Of a stretch of 64,000 nucleotides of DNA, positions 48,646-60,820 are shown one piece after another. The translations under genes were made by a program, and so were the position numbers. The notes under the pieces were generated by a model. It saw only the letters and a program-made list of their open reading frames with translations, searched no databases and had not been told where the DNA came from. Origin of the DNA: Acanthochlamys bracteata. Taxonomy: Eukaryota > Streptophyta > Magnoliopsida > Pandanales > Velloziaceae. The DNA is taken from positions 2,730,501 to 2,794,500 of the forward strand of contig CM034128.1 in NCBI GenBank assembly GCA_019914995.1, read 5' to 3'. Positions within the stretch are counted from its first letter, which is position 1, and each line of letters opens with the position of its first letter.

Positions 48646-51095
48646 TGGGACCTACCTACCTCTTCTATTTAGTTTATGAGGTCTTCATTTTAGCTTTTTC
48701 ATTTTATTAGTATGAACAGGTTCCTGTACATACTCCAAAGGTTGAGAATCATGCTTGTACATTCCTGACTGCTCCTACTTTAGCACAACTTCTGCCTCAG
48801 ATTCTTCACAAGGTATTTGCTTTGATTTTTGTCAAAAACTACCAAAACTTCTATTTAGTCACCATGAGTCTTGTGCATTTTCTCATACTCATTCATTTTA
48901 TGATGTTTCAGGACCGTGCGGATACTCAATAAATATCTTTTCTTGGTCAGACTAGGTTGCTCTTCAGCCACCCACATTGTGTTGGGGATTGAGCAGGATG
49001 TCAAACCCCTGGCATTTTTAAGATGTTTCCTGTTAGTGACACTAAAAAATCTTTACCTAGTACTCAATTAGAATTTTCTGTCAATACCTGTTTGAATAAA
49101 CAAGAGATTTACGAGGGATTAGATTTTTTGTCTTCTGACCTGGAATTGTTATGCCAATCTGCATGATGTACTTCACCTTTATGAATGTGCTACAAGACCT
49201 TCACTTAAGTTAGAATGGCCTGTAGCATACGTCACCTTTCACCTTCATCTTCATCCTTTGTACACTAATCATTATAATGCCATCATGTACCTCCACTTGC
49301 TTCTCATCATGGATGGCTAAGGTGAAGGCTAAGTGCTACAGTCTGTGCGCTAAGCAATATATGTTTATAAGTGAATTGTTTGACTATCCATCTTTGAGAT
49401 CTCTCTTTTAATTATAAGGTGTAGATTTGAAACTTAACTTCATAATTTATCTAGAACTGTATTTGCATGTGAAAAACATGATGAATAGGTTTTGTGTGGC
49501 AGGTAGCAAGGCAGTTGAAGGTCAGAAAATTTTCGAGTTAAGATACCTTCTGATACTGCCAGGGACAATCGGAGTTTAAGACATGTAAATTGTAGACAGG
49601 ATTCCCAAGACTTTTTCATGTACAGTAACAGCTGCCTTGTTCACTCTGTATTGAGATGATTGGGACTTCAAATGTTCATCAGAAGCTAAGTTGTTTTCAT
49701 CCTGTTGGTGAAGATAAAATTTTAGTGGATAATGTTGACTAAGGAGACATCTTTCTGAGGCAGCTGGTAATGAAACAACAAATGTTGGCATCCTTTCATG
49801 CTTCCTTGCATCATACCATCCTTTCACATGATCCTGATTCACCGGACATCTTGGAGCAGTTTCAAGTTCTAACAATTCTTTGGAAGAAAATCTAACAAGG
49901 ATACTTTGTGGAATGCAATTAATACTGAAGCTAAGAAAACCTGAGAGAAGTATGATAATGTCCTCAAGGTTTTAGCTGGTCTTGTAACTTGGTACTTTCT
50001 TTTGATCCTGCTTTGCTAGGCAGCTTGGAGCGATTTTAAGCTGCAATTCCTATTATTATGGAGAAGTGTATGGTGATAATTAAGTATGTTGTAAACTACT
50101 GTAAATTTCAAGGAAAATAAGAAACAGTTCCTTTTATGTTTTACCCCTTTATTAGAAGAAAGTTTGTGACAACTGACAAGGAGGATGCACATAGACGATT
50201 AAGGTTGAGGTCTTACTACTTTAGCTGTGTCAAATAAAAGGTTATGCCATCTTCTTACATGTATTTGTTTCTTCTGCTAATACTCCTAGTTTCTGTTCCT
50301 CCCACGGAATCTCTTTAGATTCATGTAAAGGATTCAAACCAATCGTAGTAACACTGATTTATACACCAATAATTCTACTCTGGGATTATAAGGCACCATT
50401 GGCAGTATTTTTAACAAATTTTTTATTTCTCAATAAAATTTTTAAATATTTTATATAAAAACAAGTATAAAATTTTACTTCTTAAATTTTTTTTATTTTT
50501 AAATTATAAAATGGAATTTACTTTTACTAAATTTTAAAATATTTTTTTAAAAGTATTTATTTATAATACTTTAAAATATTTCTAAATTTCCATCTTGCAT
50601 ATGCTACTTTCTGTAAACTATGGATTACTTTTTGAATCTAGTGTTGTTGTAATTATAATTTCCAATCTTTGTTACTTTGTTGTATATACTACATGCTATA
50701 TAGTTTGAATATTTAGCAACACAAAATTTTGGAATCATCGCTATAGAAGTTTTCAAATTCGTCCACAACAATATGGTTACGGTTTGCATGTCCGACTCAT
50801 GAAATGAATAATTTGCACGCTTACGTGTCCACCTGTCTCAATCGCGCCCTTCCATATCTCTCTCTTCTTCTTCCTTTCTCTCTCGTCTCTTCACGTTCCG
50901 ATCCACTGGAGATTTCGTATTTCCTGTAAGATTTCTATTTGAATTTCTCTCGATTTACTGTTTGTTCCCAGGTTCTTCTTTCTCTGATGAATTTTCTTGT
51001 TTATAGTTTCAGATCTGCTCTATTTTGATTCCCGGCGACCAATTTTTAATCTAACGGGAGAGTTGCGTTGAGTTCCTCCCGATTTCTGGATCGAG
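48646..51095. other. Intergenic region with an orphan exon-like block; VHA-H promoter and leader
   Basis: At 48720-48812 an open block of 31 codons (VPVHTPKVENHACTF...) has an acceptor before it and a GTATTT donor after it. A second short block at 48912-48932 ends in TAA. They may be relic 3' exons of the FRS pseudogene or chance. The rest shows no gene; 50400-50590 is an A/T repeat. The leader of VHA-H lies at about 50860-51095. Confidence 0.4.
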
Positions 51096-54000
51096 ATGCC
51101 GGTTGGTGGCGACGAGATCACGACTGAACACGTTGGTGAATTGCTTCTGTGTTCTTACTTTCTGATTTGTTCTTGTTTTTTCTATTTCATTTTTTGCTGG
51201 GAATGGGATGATTTATCTATTACTGATGAGTTAGTGAACGATTCTGTATCAAATTGTATCGAAATTGCTGTCAAACAATCTGGCAATTCAATATTTTGGA
51301 CCTGTAGGTCTTGTTTGATGGTGAATTCTTTGCATTCTAGTATGTTTAACTGATCTAAGCCTGTGGATGCTCCATGTCATGCTTATAATTACCTTCTTCT
51401 GTTCTTTCCTGCTTCAGTAGTTTGTGTTTAGAAAGGTCAACTCTGTCGTTTGGTACATTTTGAGAATGTATTGATTGTATGGTTGTTGTCAAAATCTTAT
51501 TTTGTTTAGCAACTTCTGAGTGATGTGCTCTCCTTTTTGTTACTCAGGTTCTCCAGAAGGACATACCATGGGAGTCTTATATGTCCACAAAGCTTATTAC
51601 AGGAACAGGTCTCCAGCTCCTGAGGCGCTATGACAAGAAATCTGAAAGCCAACGTGCTGCGTTGCTTGATGATGTAATTGCTGGCTATTTGCTTAGCTAT
51701 TCTTTTATCTGTTGATCATCTTACTTATGACTTAGGAATGGTTTCAAAGATGATAAATGTTTCTTTCCACTATGCAAGTTGTGTGAATTTTGATATCACT
51801 TGAAAATTATTTATGTTTTCCTGTTTCATCTAAATGCCGATACACTTATACCCTAGACTTTAGCATAAGCTCCTAGTTTTTCATAGTCCGTTTGTCTAAT
51901 TTAACAAATGATATGGTTTACTTTTAACTATAAATTTTTACATTTTTTATATTTATTGATAGGTCATTCTAACACTAATTGTCACATCAGCGATGTTTAT
52001 TTTCGTGTGCGACATTAGGATCTGCCCTTACATTGTTCATTGCTATGGTTAGATAAGATGGGATATTGATGTATAATAAGAACTCCCCTCTTTTTAGGAT
52101 GGACCGGCATATGTTCGTGTATTTGTCAACATTCTGCGTGACATTTCAAAAGAAGATACAGTAGAGTATGTTCTCGCTCTTATGGATGAAATGCTTACAG
52201 GTATTGGCCTACCCCAATGAAATTATTTTTCATTGTTTTAATACTGAATGAGGTAATTTACAGTTTTTTCCCCCTTGCAGCTAATCCAAAACGGGCTAGA
52301 CTAGTTCATGACAAGTCCTTATCAAATGAAGATGTCTATGAACCTTTCATAAGTTAAGTTTTTATGCAAAATCATTGGTTAATTGTTCCCTTGACAAGTC
52401 CTGTGGTGGCACAAAATGTAAATTCAAATGGATACTGAATGCAAAGACTCAGATCCTTCTTTTCTGGAATTGCTGGAATGATTAGCACATTCTTTCATTT
52501 TTCAGATTGCTTTGGAGAGGGAACTGGTTCATGCAAGAAAAGAGCTGCAAAATATTGTCCCTCATAGTGAGGTGCTTTGAGTATTCATTTGCTGGAAATT
52601 GCGGGATCTATTACCATCTGCTAACCTAATGTTATGCTTCACATTCTCTCATAGCGCACAGCCTAGGACACATGATGATGGTATTTCAAATGGTGACTCC
52701 TCAAAGTCAAAAAGCAAGCTGACATCCTTTCATGATGTGCTAAAAGGCCTGGTTAATTGGCTCTGTTCTCAGGTCAGAATTTAATCTTTAATCATGTTAC
52801 TAAGAAAATGAACTTAAGAGTACAATTCGTACTGGCATATTGCCGTGATACCTATGTACTTTTGGCATTTGCAAGAAAAAAAATTTTACGAGTCATTTTT
52901 TTACATTTTTTCCTTTGCTTACGATGGAAGAAAATGTGGTCAGTTGAAGAATCCTTCCCACCCAAGTCGGTCTGTTCCAACTGCTATCAACTGCTTAGCT
53001 ACTTTGCTAAGGGAGCGTGAAGTTAGGCCCCTATTTGTTCAAGCAGATGGAGTGAAATTGTTAATTCCACTGATTACTCCAGTATCCACCCAGCAGTCAA
53101 TTCAGGTTTTGTATGGATGTGCATTTTTACTTGCTCTCTTTTTTCTCATTCAGTATAATAAATTCTCATAACTATGACTGTTATTTTGGTAGAGATCACT
53201 TTCAGTTGTAGTAACAGATAAGGTCATTGCCTTCTCTTGGTATTTTTCTTCTTGTTGTGAAACCCTATGAATGATGTACTTCTAGCATTGTGTATTGTTC
53301 TTGGGAATAGTTTTAGTTAATGCTATAACTACGAAGTCACTCTTATGTTTTCAAATGTGTTCACGTCAGCAGCTTCAGGAGTTTCATTTAATTGTTTCTA
53401 GATCGTTCAGCTATTCTTTATGAGAAAATTGTTTAGTAACCATTGTTTTTCTGTACAAATGATAGTGTGAATATCGTTGCACTGCCCTAAGCATGTACAT
53501 GTTTTAATTAAGAAACTAGTATCCTAAGAGTTTTATGTATTTAATTATATTGCTAATTTTGTATCAAGAAAGGCTCACAAATTGTTTACATCTATGCAGC
53601 TTCTATATGAAACTTGCCTCTGTGTTTGGCTTCTATCCTATTATGAGGCTGCAGTTGATTATCTGGGCACCACTAGGGTCCTTCCAAGATTGGTTGATGT
53701 TGTAAAAGGTTCCACAAAAGAGAAGGTGTTGCTAAAAACGTTTGCTTGCTTTCTCATGTTGTCTCTTTGGTTTTGAATCATATACATGTTGGTGACTGGT
53801 GATTATTGAATAGACTTGATCTTATTCAATGCTGTAGGTAGTAAGAGTTATCATTTTGACCTTCAAGAACTTACTCTCAAAAGGTGCATTTGGGGCTCAG
53901 ATGGTTGACCTTGGGTTGCCTCAAATAGTTCAGAGTTTGAAGGCACAAGCATGGAGTGATGAGGTTAGACTTTAATTCATTACTAGGCCAGGCACAAGTT

Positions 54001-55134
54001 GGGAATCAACTTTAATATTGTTCTGTGGGTGTTGGAGTAACCTCGTTACTTCAATTTTGACTAGCAATAGCATGTGATTACTGTTGCATCTTTATAGCCA
54101 ACTTAACTTATGTTTGGTAACTAAGTCATTGAAGGTAAATAAAAGATGGAAACACGACTACCTTTGTTCACATGGTATGATTGATATTTACACAACTTCT
54201 ATGCACTCTTCTTTCTTCAATAGTATGATTGAAACATGGCCACCTTTCTTTTCAAATAAATTGTCCCTCCAAAGCACCAACAAATAGCATCTTGCTTGTA
54301 TATTCGATGAAAGATTGGATAATTATATTTTACAAGAATAAAACTAGGTTGAATTCTCGTGAAAACATGGTCTTTCGAATTGTCCTCTAAGTGTGAGTTT
54401 GCTGTTATACTTGCAGCTATGATTTCTGAAGAACTCATAACAAAGTTGCTGCCCTGCATTTTTTTGTTATTATGATCTTAATGATCTTTGCTTTTCACAA
54501 ATATTTCTTTTGATTGTCTAGGATTTGCTGGATGCACTAAACCAGCTGGAAGAAGGGCTTAAGGATAATATTAGGAGATTGAGCTCTTTTGAAAAATATA
54601 AGCAAGAAGCTCTTCTTGGTCAGCTTGACTGGTCTCCTATGCATAAGGATCCTGGATTCTGGCGTGAAAATATTACAAATTTTGAAGAAAATGACTTTCA
54701 GGTATTCTTTTTCATTATGGGTGTACATTTTGTCTAAATGCTGCAAGCTTGCTTGGTCTTTTCCAGCTCACATTCAATTTGGGATATGACTTTTATTAGA
54801 AAAGCAAGTTCCCTATAACATGCTGTTAACTTTACCTTAATTTGCGAATCATAGGCAGCACTTATGTTCTTGTGCTGTACTGCAGATTTTACGCGTTCTC
54901 GTCGCTATTCTTGAGACATCCAATGATCCAACTGCTCTGGCAGTTGCTTGCTATGACTTGTCCCAGTTCATCCAATACCACTCAGCTGGAAGAATTGTCG
55001 TATCAGATCTGAAGGCTAAGGAGCGGGTCATGAAACTTATGGACCATGAAAATGCTGAGGTGAGGAAGAATGCCCTTCTCTGTATCCAGAGGCTTTTCCT
55101 TGGCTCCAAGTATGCTAGCTTCATGCAATCTTGA
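51096..55134 (+). CDS. VHA-H: Vacuolar H+-ATPase subunit H (VHA-H), with a defective-looking splice donor
   Basis: Eleven exons: 51096-51131, 51548-51673, 52098-52200, 52281-52353, 52506-52571, 52655-52772, 52944-53105, 53600-53725, 53838-53963, 54522-54701 and 54886-55134. They give 454 residues, the usual length. Recognisable family blocks: [119 protein letters not shown] and a C-terminus ending [11 protein letters not shown]. Subunit H is the armadillo-like regulator of the V1 sector and couples V1 to Vo in vacuole and Golgi/TGN proton pumps. Oddity: exon 4 must end CCTTTCATAAG to keep the frame, but the next bases are TTAAGT, not GT. Phase and protein wording are otherwise perfect. Assembly error, non-canonical splicing or a damaged allele are all possible. 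Confidence 0.9.
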
Positions 55135-57338
55135 TTGCTGAAATGGATTGAGGTAAAAAGCTCTCTTTATTTAAGTCTTGATGGAATCTTTAGGTTTAAA
55201 TACCTTGCTTCATCTTGCTATGTAATTGTGAAAAAAAATTGAGCTAAGATGCAAAGAAAAACAAAAAATACTGTGTGGTTTCATCTTTGCAGTAAGTTTT
55301 TCTACAATTATTTATTTGTGTAGATTAAATCTTGTAATAAGTTTCCCCCATTAGGGGTGGTACTGTAAACACTATAAATTGGCAGCGGTGATTGCTAGTA
55401 TTTATTGCTGTAGGTTTTTCTGTAAACAAACTCGTCTTCGTGACTTCATTGGCTGAAACAAATCTTGCACTTCTAATTGAGTGAATGGAACATGTACTTA
55501 ATTTGAGTGTAATGTTAGTTCGTGTCGAGCATAATGTTGTTTGTTTGTTTTGAGAATAATGTTAGTTATTCATGAAGAATAGAACAGGGAAAAGTTACAC
55601 AAGCCTGTAGAATGACTTTGTGAGAAAGAAACAACAATGTAAAATTTATAATTGAAAGGGGCGGTAGTAGCTCCATCTGTTTCTTATCAGTCTACCTGTG
55701 TGAAGTTGTGTACAGCAAGATCCAAGCATTATCTGCAGTAAGATTGTTTTGCTTCTGCAGTCAAAAGAATTCAATGGCCAGCTGTAGATATATGGCAATA
55801 GCGCAGAAGGGTCAAACTGCAAGGTCTGATTGTGCTAGCACACTAGCTGCACTAGCCGTAGAGAATCTCTATTGGCTATCTTCTACATAATCAAGGTATC
55901 ATTTGTATTTGCAAAGAACAGAAGGTAATTAACAACAACTTAAAGCCTTCAAGAAAAGAGCCAATTTTCTGCTTCTGACTGAAAGCAAGTTCATTAATAT
56001 GTGGATCAGTGGGAAACATAGAAAAGATACTTTTGTAAAAGGTTTGGAATGCCTAAAAAGAGAAGAAAAACCTTGTTCCTGTTTTCTGGATTCTTGCTTC
56101 CTGAATCAAGAAAGACAATCAAGAAAATCTGCTCTTAAAAGAAACCTGATTCACGGCATAAACTTAATTCAAAAGAAGTTTAATTTTTCATGCTTTAAGT
56201 ATTTCTGGTTTATGTAAATTTTTAGGAAGTTATGGACATTTTCTTTGAGATAATTTGTTTTCCTTGCTGATGAGATATATCAGATTGAACATGAAGAGAA
56301 CCGTACAATGTGGTCATCGTTTGCAGGCAAGCGAACGTTTTTGCATTCATACACGGTTTCCTGTCTAGAACTCCTCTGCACAGGTTTCAAAACTAAGCAG
56401 AACACAAAAAAATTTTAAAAGAATTATTTGATTCACAGTGCTTCCATTTCCCTTTCCGAGAAAATTTTTAAACAAAAACCACATCACTAATTTCTGCATT
56501 CATTCCAAAAGCGAGTTGATCAAACTTGTGTATAACAGATAACGATTGGAAAGCTACTTATCAGTTTTTCACAAATTTTTTTTTATTTCAAATTTTTTAA
56601 TATATATTTTATAAATATATAAAAAAATTTTACGAAGTGAAATTTTTTTATTATATATTTTTATTATTTTTTAAAATAAAAAAAATAAAAATATTTTCCA
56701 TTTTATAAAACTCTTTTTCATAAGCCCAAACGCCACCTAAATCACTCACGAGAATTCTATGTTCATATGTGATTTAAATTCTTGGATTCTGTTTCTCTGT
56801 TTCTTTTTGAGACCCCCACCTGCTATATCTAGTCATTTCAAAGTGTTCTGAATTTCTTTTAACAAAACAAAAGTCCAGCCAGAAACCACAACAAGCTTTC
56901 TCATTTCTTCTCCCAATGCAGCTCCAGAACGAACAGAAGAAAACCATCATATTTTCTTGTCTTTCTTCTTCCACCACTGTTCATCTCCTTCCCTGCTGTT
57001 CTTCTTCATCTTTTCTTTCGCTCTGTTGTTTCTCTTCATGATCTCAATGTAGGCAACTTCTCATTCTTAGCGAACTAGAAAGTTTTCAATCTTTCATAGA
57101 CTACTGCTCTTCTTCTTCTTCTCCTTCACAAGTTACCATCCCGGTTAAGTTCTGATTTTCATTTCTCTTCAATGGAACAAAAAGTTTGAATCTTAACTGA
57201 AGTTTCTCATTTATCAGTCACTTGAATGATGTACTGCTAAAAAGTTTCAAACTTTTGAACTTCCATCTCAAAAAGATCGAAAAGCTTTGGTAACTTCCAT
57301 CAGGTGCCTCTATTTCTTCATCGTCGTCCAACAACGTG
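55135..57338. other. VHA-H 3' UTR, spacer, repeat and formin leader
   Basis: 3' UTR of VHA-H probably to about 55500. No gene in 55500-56550. A family B repeat lies at 56560-56737. From about 56900 the CT-rich sequence looks like the formin leader and contains an uORF of 41 codons at 56916-57041. Confidence 0.55.
56560..56737. repeat. AT-rich dispersed repeat, family B, inverted copy
   Basis: Ends CAAACGCCACC, the exact inverse of the GGTGGCGTTTG that opens the repeat at 14461. The A/T body parallels the other copies. Confidence 0.5.
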
Positions 57339-60300
57339 ATGGTGAGAAGGAGCAGCAGAAGGTTTCTACACGAGCCATTCTTCCCAGAACCATCCGCAAC
57401 AATCTCTTACCCACCAGCACAACCACCAACATTACAACCATCCCCAAAATACCCCTTCTCTTCACTCCCATTCACCACTACCACTTCAACTCCTTCACTT
57501 CCATTCTTCCCAATCTACCCTTCTCCGCCACCACCACCACCACCTTCTCTTCCAACATTCCCTGCAAACATTTCTTCACTCACTCTTCCATCTTCTGCTT
57601 CTTCTTCACCAAGTCATCACAACCACAACAACCATCTTCTTATTCTTGTCCTACTACCCATTTCTTCCATTCTTCTTCTCTTTGCCGTAGGTTTCTTACT
57701 GGCTTTAGTTCTCCGGCGACGGCGATGGAAAGAAAACCCAAGATCGGATAGTCTCCGATTATTCCCGCCGAACACTACAACTTCTGACAGCGTAGGCGGC
57801 GGAGCTAAGCATTCCTCTGTTGCGCCGCCACCACCTGCTGCTGCCGACTTTCTCTATCTGGGTACTCTTGTGAAGCCACGTGGAAATCAAGAACCTAGTT
57901 CTAGCTCATCCGCCACTGCCGCCGAGTCTTCTCCTTACCGTAAACTTGGCTCGCCGGAGCTTCGCCCGCTTCCGCCATTAACGAAACAAACTACACAAGA
58001 ACAACAACAACAACAGTTTGGAAATGGAAATGAAGATGAAATGGTTCATGGGTATTCTTCAAGGAGCTCAACGGTATCTATCCCGATATCAAACACATGC
58101 TCTACTACTGATAGAAGCTCGATCGACTGCTTTGCCAACGATGATAAGGTAAAGCACGTGCCTTTTCGTCCTCCTCCACCGCCTCCGCCACCGCGTCTCC
58201 GCCCTCCGCCAACACCTTCCCCTCCAAAGCTCAGACCTTTTACAACAGCAGCAGCGGCGGCGGCAAACGTTAAGCCAAACCCAGCGCCACCAGTACTGCC
58301 TGCTTCAATGAAGTTGAAGCCTTCTGGTGGAGGACGTGAGGTTTCTTCAGTTGCAGTGATTCATCCTGAGAGCTTGGATTCTTTGGACGAGGAGAAGAAC
58401 AAGGAGCAAACCAGACCAAAGTTGAAGCCATTGCATTGGGATAAGGTCCGTGCTAACTCCGGGCAAGCAACGGTGTGGGATAAGATCAAATCCAGCTCTT
58501 TCAAGTAAGAGGAATTGTAATTTGGTGTAAATATATGTGTTCATGAAGATTTTTGTTTTGTTTTGGTTGATTTGTTAGAAAAACTTTCTGGTTGTAGATT
58601 GAATGAAGAGATGATTGAGACATTGTTTGTGTACAATGCTGGGAATGTGAAACGGCAAGAGACTGTTGCTTTGAGCCAAGAGAACAGAGTGTTGAATCCA
58701 AAGAAGTCTCAGAACATTGCGATTCTGTTGAAGGCATTGAATGTTACCAAGGATGAAGTATGTCAAGCTCTGTTGGAAGGTGAGGTTTCTGCTCCTTTCC
58801 AATAACAAAATTGTGTTGGTGTGGTTCCTTGTATGTTTTTAGCAGTCTGTAACTAATCTTGCTTGTTCTAGTAAAGGCTAAAGACAGTTCATCAATCTTG
58901 AAGTATTCTCCGAAGTTAAAAGTGAAATGTATGCAAGAGATTGGGTGATATGATGATAATGATTGTTGTTGTTTTTCATATGGTTTACTGTCGGTGAAAC
59001 AGCTGTTGTTCCCCTTATGGTTTTTAATGATGTGAAGAGAGAGATGTGTTGGCACAATGAAACTTATATTACTTGTTCTTGAAATAAACTTATGTACAGC
59101 TCTATGCATGAATAGGCAATGGACCTAGCAATCTCCCTATGAAATTCTTTGAAGCTGGCAAAAGTGAAGCATGTTTAGAAGCCTTTCTAGTCAAGAAATT
59201 CTTATTGTGATAGTCTGCTATGTAAGAAGATGATGTCTTGTCACTATGAAGAACATGCTACAAACAGTTTTAGGCTAGTCTATTGAATGCAAAATTTATT
59301 CTGGGCATATCTTAGGAGTTTGGCAGCTTAGAATTGCTTCCTTTTTCTCGTCTGTTTTTTTAACAAATCTTTTGCGTCTTACTTTTGTAAGCAGGCAATG
59401 TAGACAATCTGGGAGTTGATTTTTTGGAGACATTGCTAAAGATGGCGCCAGACCAAGTGGAAGAGCAGAAATTGAAAGAATATAGAGATGATTCCTCCAT
59501 CAAGCTTGGTCCAGCTGAAAAATTCCTGCAATCACTTCTTGACATACCGTTTGCGTTTAAGAGATTAGATGCCCTTCATTATACCTCCAATTTTGATTCA
59601 GAGGTTGCATACCTTAAGAAGTCTTTTGACACACTTGAGGTAAGATTAGCTATTTCATTTTGTTTGTTCTTGCACCCAGTTATTTGATGGTCAATCTTCT
59701 AAACGAGAAAACTAGGGTTTCTATAGAATGTTATGCACTTTATGTCAAAACATATTGCAAGTTGGAAAAAGCCTGGACATTGTTTTTTAATCTAATGGAA
59801 CTAAGTTAAGTTCTAAATGAAAATCAACCTTTATAGCTGTAGGAAGTTGCACGGATCTGTACTGTGTAGAAGGGAGCTGTTGATTGTTTAAGTTCAAAAA
59901 GAATAAATTGATAATTGTATCTTAATTTAAGATATCAATGAATAAATAATATATCAAGCTCTAATTGTATGCTCAGTGTTGGAGCTTATGTTTCTCAGGT
60001 GGCGTGTGAGGAGTTGAGGACCACAAGGTTATTCCTCAAGCTGCTCGAGGCGGTTCTTAAGACTGGGAACCGCATGAATTTCGGGACTAATCGTGGTGAT
60101 GCTCAAGCCTTTAAGCTGGATACACTGCTTAAGCTTGTTGACGTCAAGGGTGCAGATGGAAAGACCACTCTTCTACACTTTGTTGTGCAGGAGATCATAA
60201 GAGCTGAAGGTTCTCGTTTGTCCATCAAGAATCCATATACTCTCAATACAACACCACATCTGAATTCTTTAGAAGTCGAACATGAGCATAAGAGGCTGGG

Positions 60301-60820
60301 CCTTCAAGTCATTTCAAGTCTTGGTTCAGATCTAAGCAATGTGAAGAAGGCAGCAGCCATGGAATCAGATGCATTCAGCACTAGTGTCAGGAAACTCACT
60401 CAAGGATTAGAAAAAGTTAGTGATGTCACAAGGTTGAGCTCAAAGGAGACAGATGGAAGATTCCATGATGCTATGAACATTTTCCTGAAAAAGGCTGAGA
60501 ATGAGATAAGAAATATTCAAGCTCAAGAAAGCCATGTGATGTCGATTGTCAAGGAAACAACACAGTACTTCCATGGAAATTTGGTGAAGGAAGAAGCACA
60601 TCCTTTTAGGATATTCATGGTGGTTAGAGATTTCCTCTTCATTCTTGATCAGGTTTGCAAGGAAGTCAAAATGATAAACGAACGTTTAGGTACTGCGACT
60701 CGTACAATTTCTGAACCTGCAAACGTGTCGATGCCTGTAATCTTTCCGGAGGTTCATTCATCACCTGGAAGCTCAGATGACGAGACTTCATTGTCTTCAC
60801 TATCATCTGATTGCGCATAA
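57339..60820 (+). CDS. Type I formin (AtFH1-like actin nucleator)
   Basis: Four exons (57339-58504, 58598-58779, 59395-59639, 59999-60820) give 804 residues. A wall-facing proline-rich stretch with [10 protein letters not shown] and [16 protein letters not shown], then FPANISSL, closely echoes AtFH1. A transmembrane helix lies at about 100-125, followed by RRRRWK. The cytosolic part has an FH1 polyproline run ([20 protein letters not shown]) and an FH2 domain (about 357-770) with [19 protein letters not shown], and [20 protein letters not shown] near 548-567. FH2 dimers nucleate and elongate actin; type I plant formins link membrane and wall to actin. Oddity: relatives have a signal peptide before RR.LHEPFFP, but here the frame opens with [10 protein letters not shown] and nothing hydrophobic precedes it. 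The shifted frame just upstream reads CLYFFIVV. The first ATG is used here, but the true N-terminus may differ. Confidence 0.9.

Noticed and set aside
49576..49875. 99-codon minus-strand open frame
   Set aside because: No family match, no flanking splice or promoter signals, and it lies in a region of decayed sequence.
55708..56217. Two short open frames (60 and 72 codons) after VHA-H
   Set aside because: No recognisable domain, and position and composition fit spacer.
57287..57751. 154-codon open frame in the formin first exon, other frame
   Set aside because: A shifted frame of the proline/serine-rich formin exon; only its first residues (CLYFFIVV) are of interest, as noted.
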